The notes under the pieces: model-generated
The model's input: only the letters and a program-made list of their open reading frames with translations
Databases searched by the model: none
What the model was told of the DNA's origin: nothing
Assembly (NCBI GenBank): GCA_030653975.1
Contig: JAURYH010000047.1
Coordinates: forward strand, 62,001-126,000
Direction of reading: 5' to 3'
Length of the DNA stretch: 64,000 nt
From: Hydrogenophaga sp.
Lineage (GTDB): Bacteria; Pseudomonadota; Gammaproteobacteria; Burkholderiales; Burkholderiaceae_C
In this document: positions 50,090-59,985 of the stretch, piece by piece
How positions within the stretch are numbered: the first letter of the stretch is position 1
Layout: the number at the start of each line of letters is the position of its first letter
Translations under genes and position numbers: made by a program

Positions 50090-53000
50090 TCAGGTGATCA
50101 GTTGCGCCCAGGCTTTGTCCAGTCGCTTCACGCTCACCGGCTGCGGCGTGCGCAACTCCTGCGCGAAGAAGCTCACGCGCAGCTCTTCGAGCAGCCAGCG
50201 CAGCTCCTGCAGGCGGGCGTCCTGCACGCCCTTGCGCTCGGCCACCATGCGCCAGAAACGCTGGTCCTGCGGGCGCAGCTCGGCCAGCTTGGCGGCGTCG
50301 CGCGCCGGGTCGGCGCGATGCTTGTCCAGCCGCAGCTGCACGGCCTTGAGGTAACGCGGAAAGTGCTGCAGCTGCGCATAAGGCGTGGTCAGCAGGAAGC
50401 GCTTGGGCACCAGGCGTTGCAGCTGCTGGCCGATGTCGGTCGCGACGTCGGCGGGCGGGCGGCTGTCTTTGAGCTTGCGCGCGGCGGCGGCGTATTCGGT
50501 GAGGATCAGACCGGCGTTGCGCGCGATCTCGGAAGAGATCAGCGTGAGCCGACCCCGGCCCTCGTCCACCCGCTTCTTGAAGGCGGCTTCGTCGGTGGGC
50601 AGCGGATCGGCCAGGAAGGCGCGGTCCAGCGCGAGTTCGATGATCTGGCTGCGCAGCTCTTCCAGCGTACCGCCGCCCGATCCGCTGTCCGTCTTGCCGA
50701 CCTGCATGTAGGCCGTGGCCATGCTCATCAGACCGGGCAGGTTCTTCTCCAGGTACTTCAGCGCGTCTTTGATCTGCAGCGCGAACAGGCGGCGCAGGCC
50801 CTCGCGATGGCGTGCCATCGCGACCTCGGGCTCGTCGAACACCTCGATGCCGACCGCATCACCCAGGTCCATCAGCGCCGGGAAACCGATCAGCGTCTGC
50901 CCGCCCTTGCGGATCTCCATCAACTCGGGCAGTTCGCCGAAGTCCCAACTGGTGTGGCGCTGGGTGGCGCTGGCGGCGGGTGCCGCCGACGCTTCGGCTG
51001 CAACCCCGCGCGCACCGCCCGCGCGGGTGGGTGCCAGCGCGGCCTTGGGCTGGGGCGCCGCCGGGCGCAGACTCTCCAGCTTCAAGGAAGCCAGCGCCTG
51101 GAACGCCCCACGCGCCTGTCCACCCAGCTCGGCCTTGAGCGCGGCGAGGCTGCGCCCCTGGCCGAGTTGGCGGCCGTGTTCGTCCACCACGCGCAGGTGC
51201 ATGAAGTGGTGGGCGTTCAGCATGTCGACCTTGATGTCGTTGCGCACGATGTCGAGCTGCGTCGCTTCGCGCACCAGCTTGAGCAGTGCGTCCATCAGGT
51301 TGCCGGCGCCGAACACCGCGGGCTCTGTGAGCGCGGCGGCGAAACGTTCGGCCGTGGCCGGCAGCGGCACCAGGCGCGAACGCGGGCGCTGGTGCAGCGT
51401 CTTCAGCAGCGCCAGCAGCTTGTCTTTCAACATGCCGGGCACCAGCCAGTCGCAGCGGTCTTCGCTCACCTGGTTGAGCGCAAAGATCGGCACCGTGACG
51501 CTCAGACCATCACGCGGGTCGCCGGGCTCGTGCAGGTAGGCGCAGGCGCAGTCCACGCCGCCCAGACGCAGCGTTTTCGGGAAGGCCTGCGTGGTGATGC
51601 CCGCCGCCTCGTGGCGCATCAGCTCTTCTCTGGTCAGCAGCAACAGCTTTGGGTTGAGCTTGACTGCACCCTGGTACCAGCGCTCGAAACTGGCGCCGTT
51701 GCACACATCGGCCGGCAGCTGCTGGTCGTAGAACGCGTAGATCAGCTCGTCGTCCACCAGCACGTCCTGCCGGCGCGACTTGTGTTCCAGCTCCGCCACC
51801 TGCTTCACCAGCTTCTGGTTGGCAGCCAGGAACGGCAGGCGCGTCTCCCACTCACCCGCCACCAGCGCCTCGCGGATGAAGATTTCGCGCGCGCCCGCCG
51901 GGTCCACCCGGCCGTAGTCGGTGCGGCGGTTGTGATAGACCACCAGGCCGTAGAGCGTGGCACGCTCCAGCGCCGAGACGCGGGCCGCTTTCTTTTCCCA
52001 GTGAGGGTCGAGCAGCTGCTTTTTCAGCAGGTGCGTGCCCACCTGTTCCAGCCAGGTCGGATCAATGTTGGCGATGCCGCGGCCAAACAGGCGCGTGGTC
52101 TCCACCAGCTCGGCACAGACGATCCAGCGCCCGGGCTTCTTGCTCAGGTTGGCGCCCGGGTGGCGGTAGAACTTGATGCCGCGCGCGCCCAGGTACCAGT
52201 CTTCGGTTTCGCTCTTCTGGCCGATGTTGCCCAGCAGACCGGACAGCATGGCCAGGTGCAGCTGTTCGTAGCTGGCTGGCTGCGTGTTGAGTACCCACTT
52301 GTGTTCGGCCACCACGGTGTGCAACTGGGTGTGGATGTCGCGCCATTCGCGCACGCGGCGCACGTTGATGAAGTTCTCGCGCAGCAGATTTTCGTACTGG
52401 CGGTGGCTGAGCTTGTGGTCTTTCCCATGCCCACCCTTGGTGTCTTCCAGCCACTTCCAGAGTTTCAGCGTGCCGCTGAATTCGCTCTTCTCGTCGTCGA
52501 ACTTGGCGTGCGCCTGGTCGGCCTGGGCCTGCTTGTCCAGGGGCCGGTCGCGCACGTCCTGCACGCTCAGGGCCGAGGCGATCACCATCACCTCGTCGAG
52601 TGCGCCGCGCTGCTGCGCCTCCAGGATCATGCGGCCCACGCGAGGGTCCAGCGGCAGGCGCGACAGCGTCTGGCCGATGGGTGTGAGCTCGTTGGCCTCG
52701 TCCACCGCGCCCAGCTCGGAGAGCAACTGGTAGCCGTCCACGATGGCGCGCTTCTGCGGTGCCTCGATGAAGGCGAAGTCTTCCACCGCACCCAGTCGGA
52801 GTGCCTTCATGCGCAGGATCACGCCCGCGAGCGAGCTGCGCAGGATTTCGGGGTCGGTGAAGGCCGGCCGGCCGTTGAAGCCGGCCTCGTCGTAGAGCCG
52901 GATGCAGATGCCGTCGGCCACGCGGCCGCAGCGGCCGGCACGCTGGTTGGCCGCCGCCTGGCTGATGGGCTCGACCATCAGCTGCTCCACCTTCTGCCGG

Positions 53001-53983
53001 AAGCTGTAGCGCTTCACACGCGCCGTGCCGGCGTCGATCACGTAGCGGATGCCCGGCACGGTGAGCGAAGTCTCGGCGACGTTGGTCGAGAGCACGATGC
53101 GCCGCCCGCTGTGGTCCTGGAAGATGCGGTCCTGCTCGGCCTGTGAGAGGCGCGCGAATAACGGCAGCACCTCGGCGTTGCGCAGCGTGGGAATGTGGCT
53201 GAGGTGCTTGCGCAGGTGGTCGGCGGCTTCCCTGATCTCGCGCTCACCCGGTAAGAAAATCAGGATGTCGCCACCTTGCGGTGTGCGCCACAACTCGTCC
53301 ACACCATCGGCGATCGCGTTGTTGAGGTCGTAGTCGCGGCTTTCCTCAAACGGCCGGTAACGCACCTCCACCGGGAAGGTGCGGCCGGACACCATGAGCA
53401 CGGGCGCCGGACCCTTCTTGGAAGCGAAGTAGTCGGCAAACCGTTGCGCATCGATGGTGGCCGAGGTCACCACCACCTTCAGGTCCGGCCGGCGCGGCAG
53501 CAACTGGCGCAGGTAGCCGAGCAGGAAGTCGATGTTGAGCGAGCGTTCGTGCGCCTCGTCGATGATGATCGTGTCGTAGGCGCGCAGGTCTGGGTCGGTC
53601 TGCGTCTCGGCGAGCAAGATGCCGTCGGTCATGAGCTTGACCGAGGCGTCCTTCGAGAGCCGGTCCTGGAAGCGCACCTTGAAGCCCACCACATCGCCCA
53701 GCGGCGTCTTCAGCTCTTCGGCGATCCGCTTGGCGACACTGGAGGCCGCGATGCGGCGCGGCTGGGTGTGGCCAATCAGCTGCGGGCGCTGACCCGGTTT
53801 CGCGTTGAGCTTGCCGCGCCCCATCTGCAGCGCGATCTTGGGCAACTGCGTGGTCTTGCCCGAACCGGTTTCGCCGCAGACGATGACCACCTGGTGCTCG
53901 CGCATGGCCGTCTCGATCTCGTGCCGGCGGGCGGAGACGGGCAGGGACTCGGGGAATTCGATGTGCAGCGGTGTGGAGGACAA
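50090..53983 (-). CDS. hrpA: ATP-dependent RNA helicase HrpA
   Basis: DEAH-box helicase, reported to resolve stalled ribosomes in E. coli. 1297 residues, the family length. Walker A GETGSGKTTQLPK is near 36-48, the DEAH box IIIDEAHERSLNIDF near 140-154, SAT motif VVTSATIDAQRF follows, and motif VI QRAGRCGR is near 345. The HA2/OB region and the long C-terminal DUF3418 domain follow. A long open frame on the opposite strand is a shadow of this GC-rich gene. Confidence 0.95.
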   Translation of the reverse strand: MSSTPLHIEFPESLPVSARRHEIETAMREHQVVIVCGETGSGKTTQLPKIALQMGRGKLNAKPGQRPQLIGHTQPRRIAASSVAKRIAEELKTPLGDVVGFKVRFQDRLSKDASVKLMTDGILLAETQTDPDLRAYDTIIIDEAHERSLNIDFLLGYLRQLLPRRPDLKVVVTSATIDAQRFADYFASKKGPAPVLMVSGRTFPVEVRYRPFEESRDYDLNNAIADGVDELWRTPQGGDILIFLPGEREIREAADHLRKHLSHIPTLRNAEVLPLFARLSQAEQDRIFQDHSGRRIVLSTNVAETSLTVPGIRYVIDAGTARVKRYSFRQKVEQLMVEPISQAAANQRAGRCGRVADGICIRLYDEAGFNGRPAFTDPEILRSSLAGVILRMKALRLGAVEDFAFIEAPQKRAIVDGYQLLSELGAVDEANELTPIGQTLSRLPLDPRVGRMILEAQQRGALDEVMVIASALSVQDVRDRPLDKQAQADQAHAKFDDEKSEFSGTLKLWKWLEDTKGGHGKDHKLSHRQYENLLRENFINVRRVREWRDIHTQLHTVVAEHKWVLNTQPASYEQLHLAMLSGLLGNIGQKSETEDWYLGARGIKFYRHPGANLSKKPGRWIVCAELVETTRLFGRGIANIDPTWLEQVGTHLLKKQLLDPHWEKKAARVSALERATLYGLVVYHNRRTDYGRVDPAGAREIFIREALVAGEWETRLPFLAANQKLVKQVAELEHKSRRQDVLVDDELIYAFYDQQLPADVCNGASFERWYQGAVKLNPKLLLLTREELMRHEAAGITTQAFPKTLRLGGVDCACAYLHEPGDPRDGLSVTVPIFALNQVSEDRCDWLVPGMLKDKLLALLKTLHQRPRSRLVPLPATAERFAAALTEPAVFGAGNLMDALLKLVREATQLDIVRNDIKVDMLNAHHFMHLRVVDEHGRQLGQGRSLAALKAELGGQARGAFQALASLKLESLRPAAPQPKAALAPTRAGGARGVAAEASAAPAASATQRHTSWDFGELPELMEIRKGGQTLIGFPALMDLGDAVGIEVFDEPEVAMARHREGLRRLFALQIKDALKYLEKNLPGLMSMATAYMQVGKTDSGSGGGTLEELRSQIIELALDRAFLADPLPTDEAAFKKRVDEGRGRLTLISSEIARNAGLILTEYAAAARKLKDSRPPADVATDIGQQLQRLVPKRFLLTTPYAQLQHFPRYLKAVQLRLDKHRADPARDAAKLAELRPQDQRFWRMVAERKGVQDARLQELRWLLEELRVSFFAQELRTPQPVSVKRLDKAWAQLIT

Positions 53984-54057
53984 GGGGGAACTTCAGTCAA
54001 AATCAGGCAACCGGCGATTATCCGCGCCGCGCCCAACGTCTGTCCGATCCGCTGCCC

Positions 54058-55398
54058 ATGTCCAACGTCTTCAACTTCACCTTCGTGCCCTGGTTCCGCT
54101 CGGTCGCGCCCTACATCCACAAGCTGCGCGGCAGCACGGTGGTGGTGGGTGTCGCCGGTGAGGCCATCGCGGCCGGCAAGCTGCCCCTGATCGCGCAAGA
54201 CCTCGCGCTGATCCAGAGCATGGGCGTGCAGATCGTGCTGGTGCACGGCTTTCGCCCGCAGGTGAACGAGCAGCTCCAGGCCAAAGGCCACGCGGCGAAG
54301 TACTCCCACGGCATGCGCATCACCGACTCGGTGGCGCTGGACTGCGCACAGGAAGCCGCGGGCCAGTTGCGCTACGAGATCGAGGCCGCCTTCAGCCAGG
54401 GCCTGCCCAACACGCCCATGGCCGGCGCGACGGTGCGCGTGATCTCGGGCAACTTCATCACCGCGCGCCCGGTGGGCCTGATCGACGGCGTGGACTTCAT
54501 CCACTCCGGCCTGGTGCGCAAGGTGGACACCGAAGGCATCCAGCGCACGCTGGACATGGGTGCCATGGTGCTGCTCTCGCCCTTCGGTTTTTCACCCACG
54601 GGCGAGGCCTTCAACCTCACCATGGAAGACGTGGCCACCTCCATCGCCGTGGCACTGCAGGCCGACAAACTGATGTTCCTGACCGAGGTGCCGGGTATCC
54701 GCCTGGACGCGACCGACCCGACAAGCGAGATCGACACCGAGCTGCCACTGGCCGACGCGAAAAAGATGCTCGCCGCCCTGCCCTCGGCCGCGCAACCAAC
54801 CGACACGGCCTTCTACCTGCAGCACTGCATCCGCGCCTGCGAAGGCGGCGTGGAACGCAGCCACATCCTGCCCTTCGCGGTCGATGGCGCGCTGCTGCTG
54901 GAGATCTACACCCACGACGGCATCGGCACCATGGTGGTGGACGAAAAGCTGGAGAGCGTGCGCGAGGCGACCATGGACGACGTGAGCGGCATCGTGGCGC
55001 TGATCGAGCCGTTCGAGAAAGACGGCACGCTGGTCAAGCGCGACCGCACCGAGATCGAACGCGACGCGGGCAACTACACCATCATCGAACACGACGGCGT
55101 GATCTTCGGCTGCGCCGCGCTTTACCCCTACCCCGAGGCCCGCACCGGCGAAATGGCGGCGCTCACCGTACTGCCCGACACGCAGAGCCAGGGCGACGGC
55201 GAGCGCCTGCTCAAGCGCATCGAGACCCGCGCCAAGGCCCAGGGGCTGCAAAGCATCTTCGTGCTCACCACGCGCACCATGCACTGGTTCCTCAAGCGCG
55301 GCTTCGTGCAGGTCAACCCCGACTGGCTGCCCGAGGCGCGCAAGCGCAAGTACAACTGGGACCGGAAAAGCCAGGTGCTCGTGAAAAAAATTGGCTGA
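54058..55398 (+). CDS. argA: Amino-acid N-acetyltransferase (N-acetylglutamate synthase)
   Basis: First step of arginine synthesis. 446 residues: an amino-acid-kinase-like domain (1-285, RGSTVVVGVAGEAIAAGKL, VLVHGFRPQVNEQL) that binds arginine for feedback control, and a C-terminal GNAT domain (about 300-446, FGCAALYPYPEARTGEMAAL). Divergent from hrpA with a 74-base gap. Confidence 0.96.
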   Translation: MSNVFNFTFVPWFRSVAPYIHKLRGSTVVVGVAGEAIAAGKLPLIAQDLALIQSMGVQIVLVHGFRPQVNEQLQAKGHAAKYSHGMRITDSVALDCAQEAAGQLRYEIEAAFSQGLPNTPMAGATVRVISGNFITARPVGLIDGVDFIHSGLVRKVDTEGIQRTLDMGAMVLLSPFGFSPTGEAFNLTMEDVATSIAVALQADKLMFLTEVPGIRLDATDPTSEIDTELPLADAKKMLAALPSAAQPTDTAFYLQHCIRACEGGVERSHILPFAVDGALLLEIYTHDGIGTMVVDEKLESVREATMDDVSGIVALIEPFEKDGTLVKRDRTEIERDAGNYTIIEHDGVIFGCAALYPYPEARTGEMAALTVLPDTQSQGDGERLLKRIETRAKAQGLQSIFVLTTRTMHWFLKRGFVQVNPDWLPEARKRKYNWDRKSQVLVKKIG

Positions 55399-55490
55399 CC
55401 CTGCTGATGAGTGAGCCCAACGGACAACGATCAAGCAACCCCTCCAGCATCTCAACCGACTGGAATGTTTGATGACAGGAGCAAAAAAAC

Positions 55491-56759
55491 ATGGCCGATC
55501 GAAGCACACCCACCACCACTGCGCCTGTGTCCGCTAACGGTACTAACCAGAAAACCACAGCAATAGCGGCGGCCCGAAAAACCGCCAAGACCAAAGAGCC
55601 TTCGGCAAAAACCGTGGCCGGCAAAACGGTCAAGACGCGCGTTGCGGCTGTCGAAAAGCCGCGCCGCGCGAAGCTGGGCGACGTCACCGGCAGCCAGCAA
55701 CCCCAGCGGATCGCCAGACTCAGCACCGCAGCGGTCACCGAAGCCCGCCAGCAGGCCAAGTTCGCCGCCGTGCGCGACATCCTGGGCAAGTCCGATACCA
55801 GCAAGAAGCACAAGGCCGAGTCCCTGCGCGCCATCCTCGAAGGGGCCGCCCCGGACGACGCCAAGGCAATCCGCCGCCTGTTGCGCCAGGAAACCGATGT
55901 GGTGCGCAGCAAAGCCATGACCGTCGCCAACCCGGACGAAGTGCTGGCGGCCGACTGGCGCAGTGGCGCCTACCCCTACAAGAACCTGCTCTCGCGCAAG
56001 GTGTACGAATCGCAGAAATACCTGCTTCAGGTTGAGCTGCTCAAGCTGCAGGCCTGGGCCAAGGAGACCGGGCAACGCATCGTGATCCTGTTCGAAGGGC
56101 GCGATGCGGCCGGCAAAGGCGGCACCATCAAACGCATGATGGAACACCTGAACCCGCGCGGCGCGCGCGTGGTGGCGCTGGAAAAACCCAGCGAGGTTGA
56201 ACGCGGCCAGTGGTATTTCCAGCGCTATGTGCAGCACCTGCCCACCGCCGGCGAGATCGTGCTGTTCGACCGCAGCTGGTACAACCGCGCCGGGGTCGAG
56301 CGCGTGATGGGTTTCTGCTCGACCGACGAGTACGAGGAGTTCATGCGACAGGCGCCCCAGTTCGAGCGCCATCTGGTGCGCAGCGGCGTGCACCTGATCA
56401 AGTTCTGGTTCTCTGTCAGCCGCGAAGAGCAGCGCCGTCGCTTCAAGGAGCGCAAGGCACACCCGCTCAAGCAGTGGAAGCTCAGCCCGATCGATATGGC
56501 CTCGCTCGACAAGTGGAACGACTACACCAAGGCGAAGGAGTCCATGTTCTTCGAGACCGACACGGCCGACGCGCCCTGGACGGTGATCAAGAGCGACTGC
56601 AAGAAGCGCGCTCGCCTGAACGCCATGCGCTACGTGCTGCAGAAGCTGCCCTACACCAACAAGGACACGGCCAACATCGGTTCGCTGGATTCGTTGATCG
56701 TGGGTCGCGCGCACGTGGTGTACGAGCGGGGCGAACGACCGGGCAACGCGATTCTCTGA
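55491..56759 (+). CDS. ppk2: Polyphosphate kinase 2 family protein with Ala/Lys-rich N-terminus
   Basis: Phosphotransfer between nucleotides and polyphosphate. 422 residues. Residues about 1-70 form a low-complexity Thr/Ala/Lys-rich extension (TAIAAARKTAKTKEPS). The catalytic P-loop FEGRDAAGKGGTIKR is near 197-211, Walker B LFDRSWYNRAGVERVMG near 258-274, and the lid segment KERKAHPLKQWKLSP near 320. The single-domain form fits class I or III PPK2; which nucleotide it prefers cannot be told. Confidence 0.92.
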   Translation: MADRSTPTTTAPVSANGTNQKTTAIAAARKTAKTKEPSAKTVAGKTVKTRVAAVEKPRRAKLGDVTGSQQPQRIARLSTAAVTEARQQAKFAAVRDILGKSDTSKKHKAESLRAILEGAAPDDAKAIRRLLRQETDVVRSKAMTVANPDEVLAADWRSGAYPYKNLLSRKVYESQKYLLQVELLKLQAWAKETGQRIVILFEGRDAAGKGGTIKRMMEHLNPRGARVVALEKPSEVERGQWYFQRYVQHLPTAGEIVLFDRSWYNRAGVERVMGFCSTDEYEEFMRQAPQFERHLVRSGVHLIKFWFSVSREEQRRRFKERKAHPLKQWKLSPIDMASLDKWNDYTKAKESMFFETDTADAPWTVIKSDCKKRARLNAMRYVLQKLPYTNKDTANIGSLDSLIVGRAHVVYERGERPGNAIL

Positions 56760-56776
56760 GCCGCGCAGGCACAGGC

Positions 56777-56808
56777 AAAACAAAGCCGCCCTCGGGCGGC
56801 TTTGTTTT
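56777..56808. terminator. Bidirectional terminator between ppk2 and dsbB
   Basis: Arms ACAAAGCCGCC/GGCGGCTTTGT closed by a CTCG loop, A-run before, T-run after, between convergent genes. Confidence 0.9.
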
Positions 56809-56829
56809 GTGCGACGATCCGGCTTTCGT

Positions 56830-57348
56830 TCAGGCAGACCGCGGACGCCACAGCAACACCAAGGCCAACAAGGCAATGGCCGAGAAGCAAAGAAACGACC
56901 AGTTGGCAATGGACAGGCCCAGGAAAGTCCAGTCCACGGCCGAACAATCGCCACTGCCCTTGAAGATCATGGGAATGGCCCGCTTGAGCGGGAACGACTC
57001 GATCATTCCGTAAAAGTCGCGACCACAGGTCAGGACCTCGGGCGGGTTCCACTGCAACCAGGTCTGCCGCGCGGCCACGAAGGCCCCCGCCAACGCCATC
57101 GCACCCATGAGACCCACACCGATCTGCCGGCTCCTCCGGCCGCTCGAAGCTGCAGCCACACCCGCCAACAGGGCCACCAGCAGCAACGCATAACGTTGCA
57201 CGATGCACATGGGGCAAGGCTCGAGCCCGACGGTGTGCTGCAGGTAGAGTCCAAAGACCAGCAAGCCCACACAGGCCGCAGCCACCAGGGTCAGCAGGCG
57301 GCGCGGGTGGCGGTCAAAGAGGGCAAGAACGGGGGCAGCGGTGGTCAA
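56830..57348 (-). CDS. dsbB: Disulfide bond formation protein B
   Basis: Inner-membrane quinone reductase that reoxidises DsbA. 172 residues, four membrane helices. The first redox pair is EPCPMCIVQRY (C-x2-C, near 44-47). The second pair is the Cys in TCGRDF and the Cys in GDCSAVDW. All four cysteines are intact. It lies 76 bases downstream of fpr on the same strand. Confidence 0.94.
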   Translation of the reverse strand: MTTAAPVLALFDRHPRRLLTLVAAACVGLLVFGLYLQHTVGLEPCPMCIVQRYALLLVALLAGVAAASSGRRSRQIGVGLMGAMALAGAFVAARQTWLQWNPPEVLTCGRDFYGMIESFPLKRAIPMIFKGSGDCSAVDWTFLGLSIANWSFLCFSAIALLALVLLWRPRSA

Positions 57349-57424
57349 GTGATCTCCTGAATGTGAAACGAGGCGCCCCGGTGGACCCGGCAGACGCCTC
57401 GGAGTTCCAGCCGTTCCGATGCGG

Positions 57425-58198
57425 TCAGCTGTCTGCGAAAGCGCGCTCGATCACGAACTGGCCCGGACGCGTGGTGTTGCCTTCGGCAAAACCGCGCTTC
57501 TCGCACAGGGCCTTGAGATCGCGCAGCATCTCGGGGCTGCCGCAGATCATGACGCGGTCTTCGGCCGGGTTCAGCTCGGGCAGGCCAAGGTCCTTGGCCA
57601 CCTGGCCGTTGTCAAGAATCACCGGAATGCGACCCTGGTGCACAAAAGGCTCGCGCGTGACGGTGGGGTAATACAGGAACTGCTGCTGCACCATCTCGCC
57701 GAGGAACTCGTCCTGCTTGAGCGTGTGTTCCAGCATCTCGCGGTAGGCGAGTTCCTTGACCTCGCGCACGCCGTGGATCAGCACCACCTGCTCGAATTTT
57801 TCGTAGGTCTCGGGGTCGCGCACGATCGAGAGGAAGGGCGCGAGGCCGGTGCCCGTGGCCAGCAGATAAAGCCGCTTGGCGGGCAACAGGTAGTCGATCA
57901 GCAGGGTGCCCGTGGGCTTGCGGCCCACGACGATGCTGTCGCCCACCTGGATGTGCTGCAGGCGCGAGGTCAGCGGGCCGTCCGGCACCTTGATGCTCAG
58001 GAACTCCAGGTGTTCGGCGTAGTTGGGACTGGCGATGCTGTAGGCGCGCAGCAGCGGCTTCTCGTTCACGCGCAGGCCGATCATGGTGAAGTGCCCGTTG
58101 GAGAAACGCAGCGCCTGGTCGCGGGTGGTGGTGAAACTGAACAGGCGATCGGTCCAGTGGTGCACGCTCAACACGCGCTCTTCCAGAAATGCACTCAT
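57425..58198 (-). CDS. fpr: Ferredoxin-NADP reductase
   Basis: FAD flavoprotein that moves electrons between NADPH and ferredoxin or flavodoxin. 257 residues: FAD-binding barrel with RAYSIASPNYAE near 52-63, NADP fold with LATGTGLAPFLSIVRDP, and MICGSPEML near the C-terminus. Ends FADS. In proteobacteria this type takes part in oxidative stress response and Fe-S repair; the Fe trafficking gene yggX is next on the other strand. Confidence 0.94.
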   Translation of the reverse strand: MSAFLEERVLSVHHWTDRLFSFTTTRDQALRFSNGHFTMIGLRVNEKPLLRAYSIASPNYAEHLEFLSIKVPDGPLTSRLQHIQVGDSIVVGRKPTGTLLIDYLLPAKRLYLLATGTGLAPFLSIVRDPETYEKFEQVVLIHGVREVKELAYREMLEHTLKQDEFLGEMVQQQFLYYPTVTREPFVHQGRIPVILDNGQVAKDLGLPELNPAEDRVMICGSPEMLRDLKALCEKRGFAEGNTTRPGQFVIERAFADS

Positions 58199-58534
58199 GG
58201 TTTTGGGTCAGATGAACGGCCGCCTCATGGCTGGCCAGTGAAAAAACGGGGCGAATTGACAGGGGAAAACCCTGATCGATCGCCGCACGGATAACCTGCA
58301 ATTGTAAAAGTCTTGCCAACCGTCACTATTGCGTTATGTCAGGAACAAGATCGGCCACGCCGGATGTCGCCCCGAGGGCTTTCATTCGTTGATACAGTCG
58401 GGGACTCGGGCACTCAGCGCCCCCGGCGCGTCTCAAACGTTCGGGCTTTCGCATGATGCCTACAAGCTCATAAAACCGGAAAGAACAAATTCTCATTTCG
58501 GTTATACAGAATTCGATCTTAAACAGGAAACCAC
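58199..58534. other. Divergent intergenic region fpr/yggX
   Basis: 336 bases without a gene. The part near yggX carries TATACA at 58503-58508 as a possible -10 and the AGGAA ribosome-binding site of yggX. A stem candidate (CCCCGAG near 58370 against CTCGGG near 58405) may fold in the yggX leader. No clear iron or redox regulator site was found. Confidence 0.5.
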
Positions 58535-58813
58535 ATGGCACGCACCGTCAACTGCATCAAGCTCGGCAAAGAAGCCGAAGGCCTGGACTTTCCGCCCTAC
58601 CCGGGCGAACTGGGCAAGCGCCTGTATGAAAACGTGAGCAAGGAAGCCTGGGCCGCCTGGCTCAAGCACCAGACCATGCTGCTCAACGAAAACCGCCTCA
58701 ACCTGGCCGATGCCCGCGCCCGCCAGTACCTGGCCCGCCAGATGGAAAAGCACTTTTTCGGCGAAGGAGCCGACGCCGCCGCCGGCTATGTTCCGCCGGC
58801 AGACGCCAGCTGA
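58535..58813 (+). CDS. yggX: Fe(II)-trafficking/oxidative damage protection protein YggX
   Basis: Small protein implicated in labile iron handling and protection of Fe-S clusters. 92 residues with the family start [19 protein letters not shown] and [18 protein letters not shown], ending in a short Ala-rich tail. Divergent from fpr. The MnmC-like gene starts 9 bases after its stop, so the two are probably co-transcribed. Confidence 0.95.
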   Translation: MARTVNCIKLGKEAEGLDFPPYPGELGKRLYENVSKEAWAAWLKHQTMLLNENRLNLADARARQYLARQMEKHFFGEGADAAAGYVPPADAS

Positions 58814-58822
58814 GGCCAGCCG

Positions 58823-59983
58823 ATGTCTTCAGCCCTGGTGATCGGGGCCGGACTCGCTGGAGCCGCCAGTTGCGTGGCGCTGGCCCGACGCGGCTGGCAA
58901 CTGACTTTGCTGGACGCGGCTGAAGGGCCGTCCCAAGGCGCTTCGGCGCTGCCGGTGGGCATGCTGAGCCCCCACGTCACGCGCGCGCCCACGCCGCTCT
59001 CGCGCCTGTGCGCGCTGGGCATGTCCGACATGTGGGCCCAGCTGGAGCTGCTGGGCCCGCCAGGCAGGGGCTGGCAGCCCTGCGAAGTCGACAACCTGGG
59101 GCACGACCCCGGGCGATGGCCCGCGGCGCTGGTTCGCCCAGCTGCCTTGGTGGACGCCTGGCTCGACGAGTGCCGCCGTTTGACGACGCTCACGACGCAC
59201 TGGCACAGCCCGGTTGACCGGCTGGTCAACCGGTCCACCCAAGACCAGCCGTGGTGGCAGGCCCTGGATGCCGAGGGCCAGGTGCTCGCCGAGGCCTCGG
59301 TGGTGGTCATCGCCGCAGCCTTTGGCACCCATGCCCTGCTCGCGCGGGAAGACGGCCTGATGGCACCCGAGGCCCTGCCTCTGCGTCCGGTCAAAGGGCA
59401 AATGTCCCTGGCCGCCCTGCAGGGCGACCCGCTGGCCGAACGGCCCCAGCGCAACAACGGGGTTTTCGTCCCGGTGTATGAAGATGCCGGCCTGCCACCC
59501 CAGTGGCCGCCCCGCATCTGGGCCATGGGTTCCACCTACGAACGGGGCGACAACACCAGCCACGTGAACGATGCGGCGCACGAGCGCAACGCCCACAGTC
59601 TGGAAACCATCAGTCCTGCGGCCGCGCAGCGCCAGCGCGAAACCGCCGCCCGGGGGGACTTGCTGGGTTGGGCACAGGTGCGCTGCGCCTCGCTGGACCG
59701 CGTGCCCCTGGTGGGCGCGGTGCCCCATCTGCCGAAGCTGCATGAGCACATGGTGCAGGCCGGTGCGCGGCGTGGACGGGTTCCGATGACCGACACACCG
59801 CGCTGGCCCGGGCTCTTCATGCTGAGCGCTCTGGGTTCCCGTGGCCTGACCCTGGCCCACGCCATGGGCGAATTGCTGGCCAGACTGATCGTGGGCGAAG
59901 ATGCGAACCTGGAGGCCGATCTGCTGCGTGCGCTCGACCCGGCGCGTTTCGCCTGGAAACAGGCACGGCGCCAGCCCTCCTGA
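58823..59983 (+). CDS. FAD-dependent oxidoreductase, MnmC C-domain type
   Basis: 386 residues. FAD-binding ALVIGAGLAGAASCVAL near 4-20, the substrate region PLRPVKGQMS, and the C-terminal signature ALGSRGLTLAHAMGELLA. This corresponds to the C-terminal half of bifunctional MnmC, which removes the carboxymethyl group from cmnm5s2U34 in tRNA. The methyltransferase half is not fused or adjacent. It starts 9 bases after yggX and ends 2 bases before the convergent receiver-like gene. Confidence 0.8.
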   Translation: MSSALVIGAGLAGAASCVALARRGWQLTLLDAAEGPSQGASALPVGMLSPHVTRAPTPLSRLCALGMSDMWAQLELLGPPGRGWQPCEVDNLGHDPGRWPAALVRPAALVDAWLDECRRLTTLTTHWHSPVDRLVNRSTQDQPWWQALDAEGQVLAEASVVVIAAAFGTHALLAREDGLMAPEALPLRPVKGQMSLAALQGDPLAERPQRNNGVFVPVYEDAGLPPQWPPRIWAMGSTYERGDNTSHVNDAAHERNAHSLETISPAAAQRQRETAARGDLLGWAQVRCASLDRVPLVGAVPHLPKLHEHMVQAGARRGRVPMTDTPRWPGLFMLSALGSRGLTLAHAMGELLARLIVGEDANLEADLLRALDPARFAWKQARRQPS

Positions 59984-59985
59984 AT

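Noticed and set aside
50018-53146. Long open frame on the plus strand (over 1000 codons) opposite hrpA
   Set aside because: It is the antisense of hrpA, rich in Gln/His/Arg/Leu with no domains; a shadow of GC-rich codon usage.
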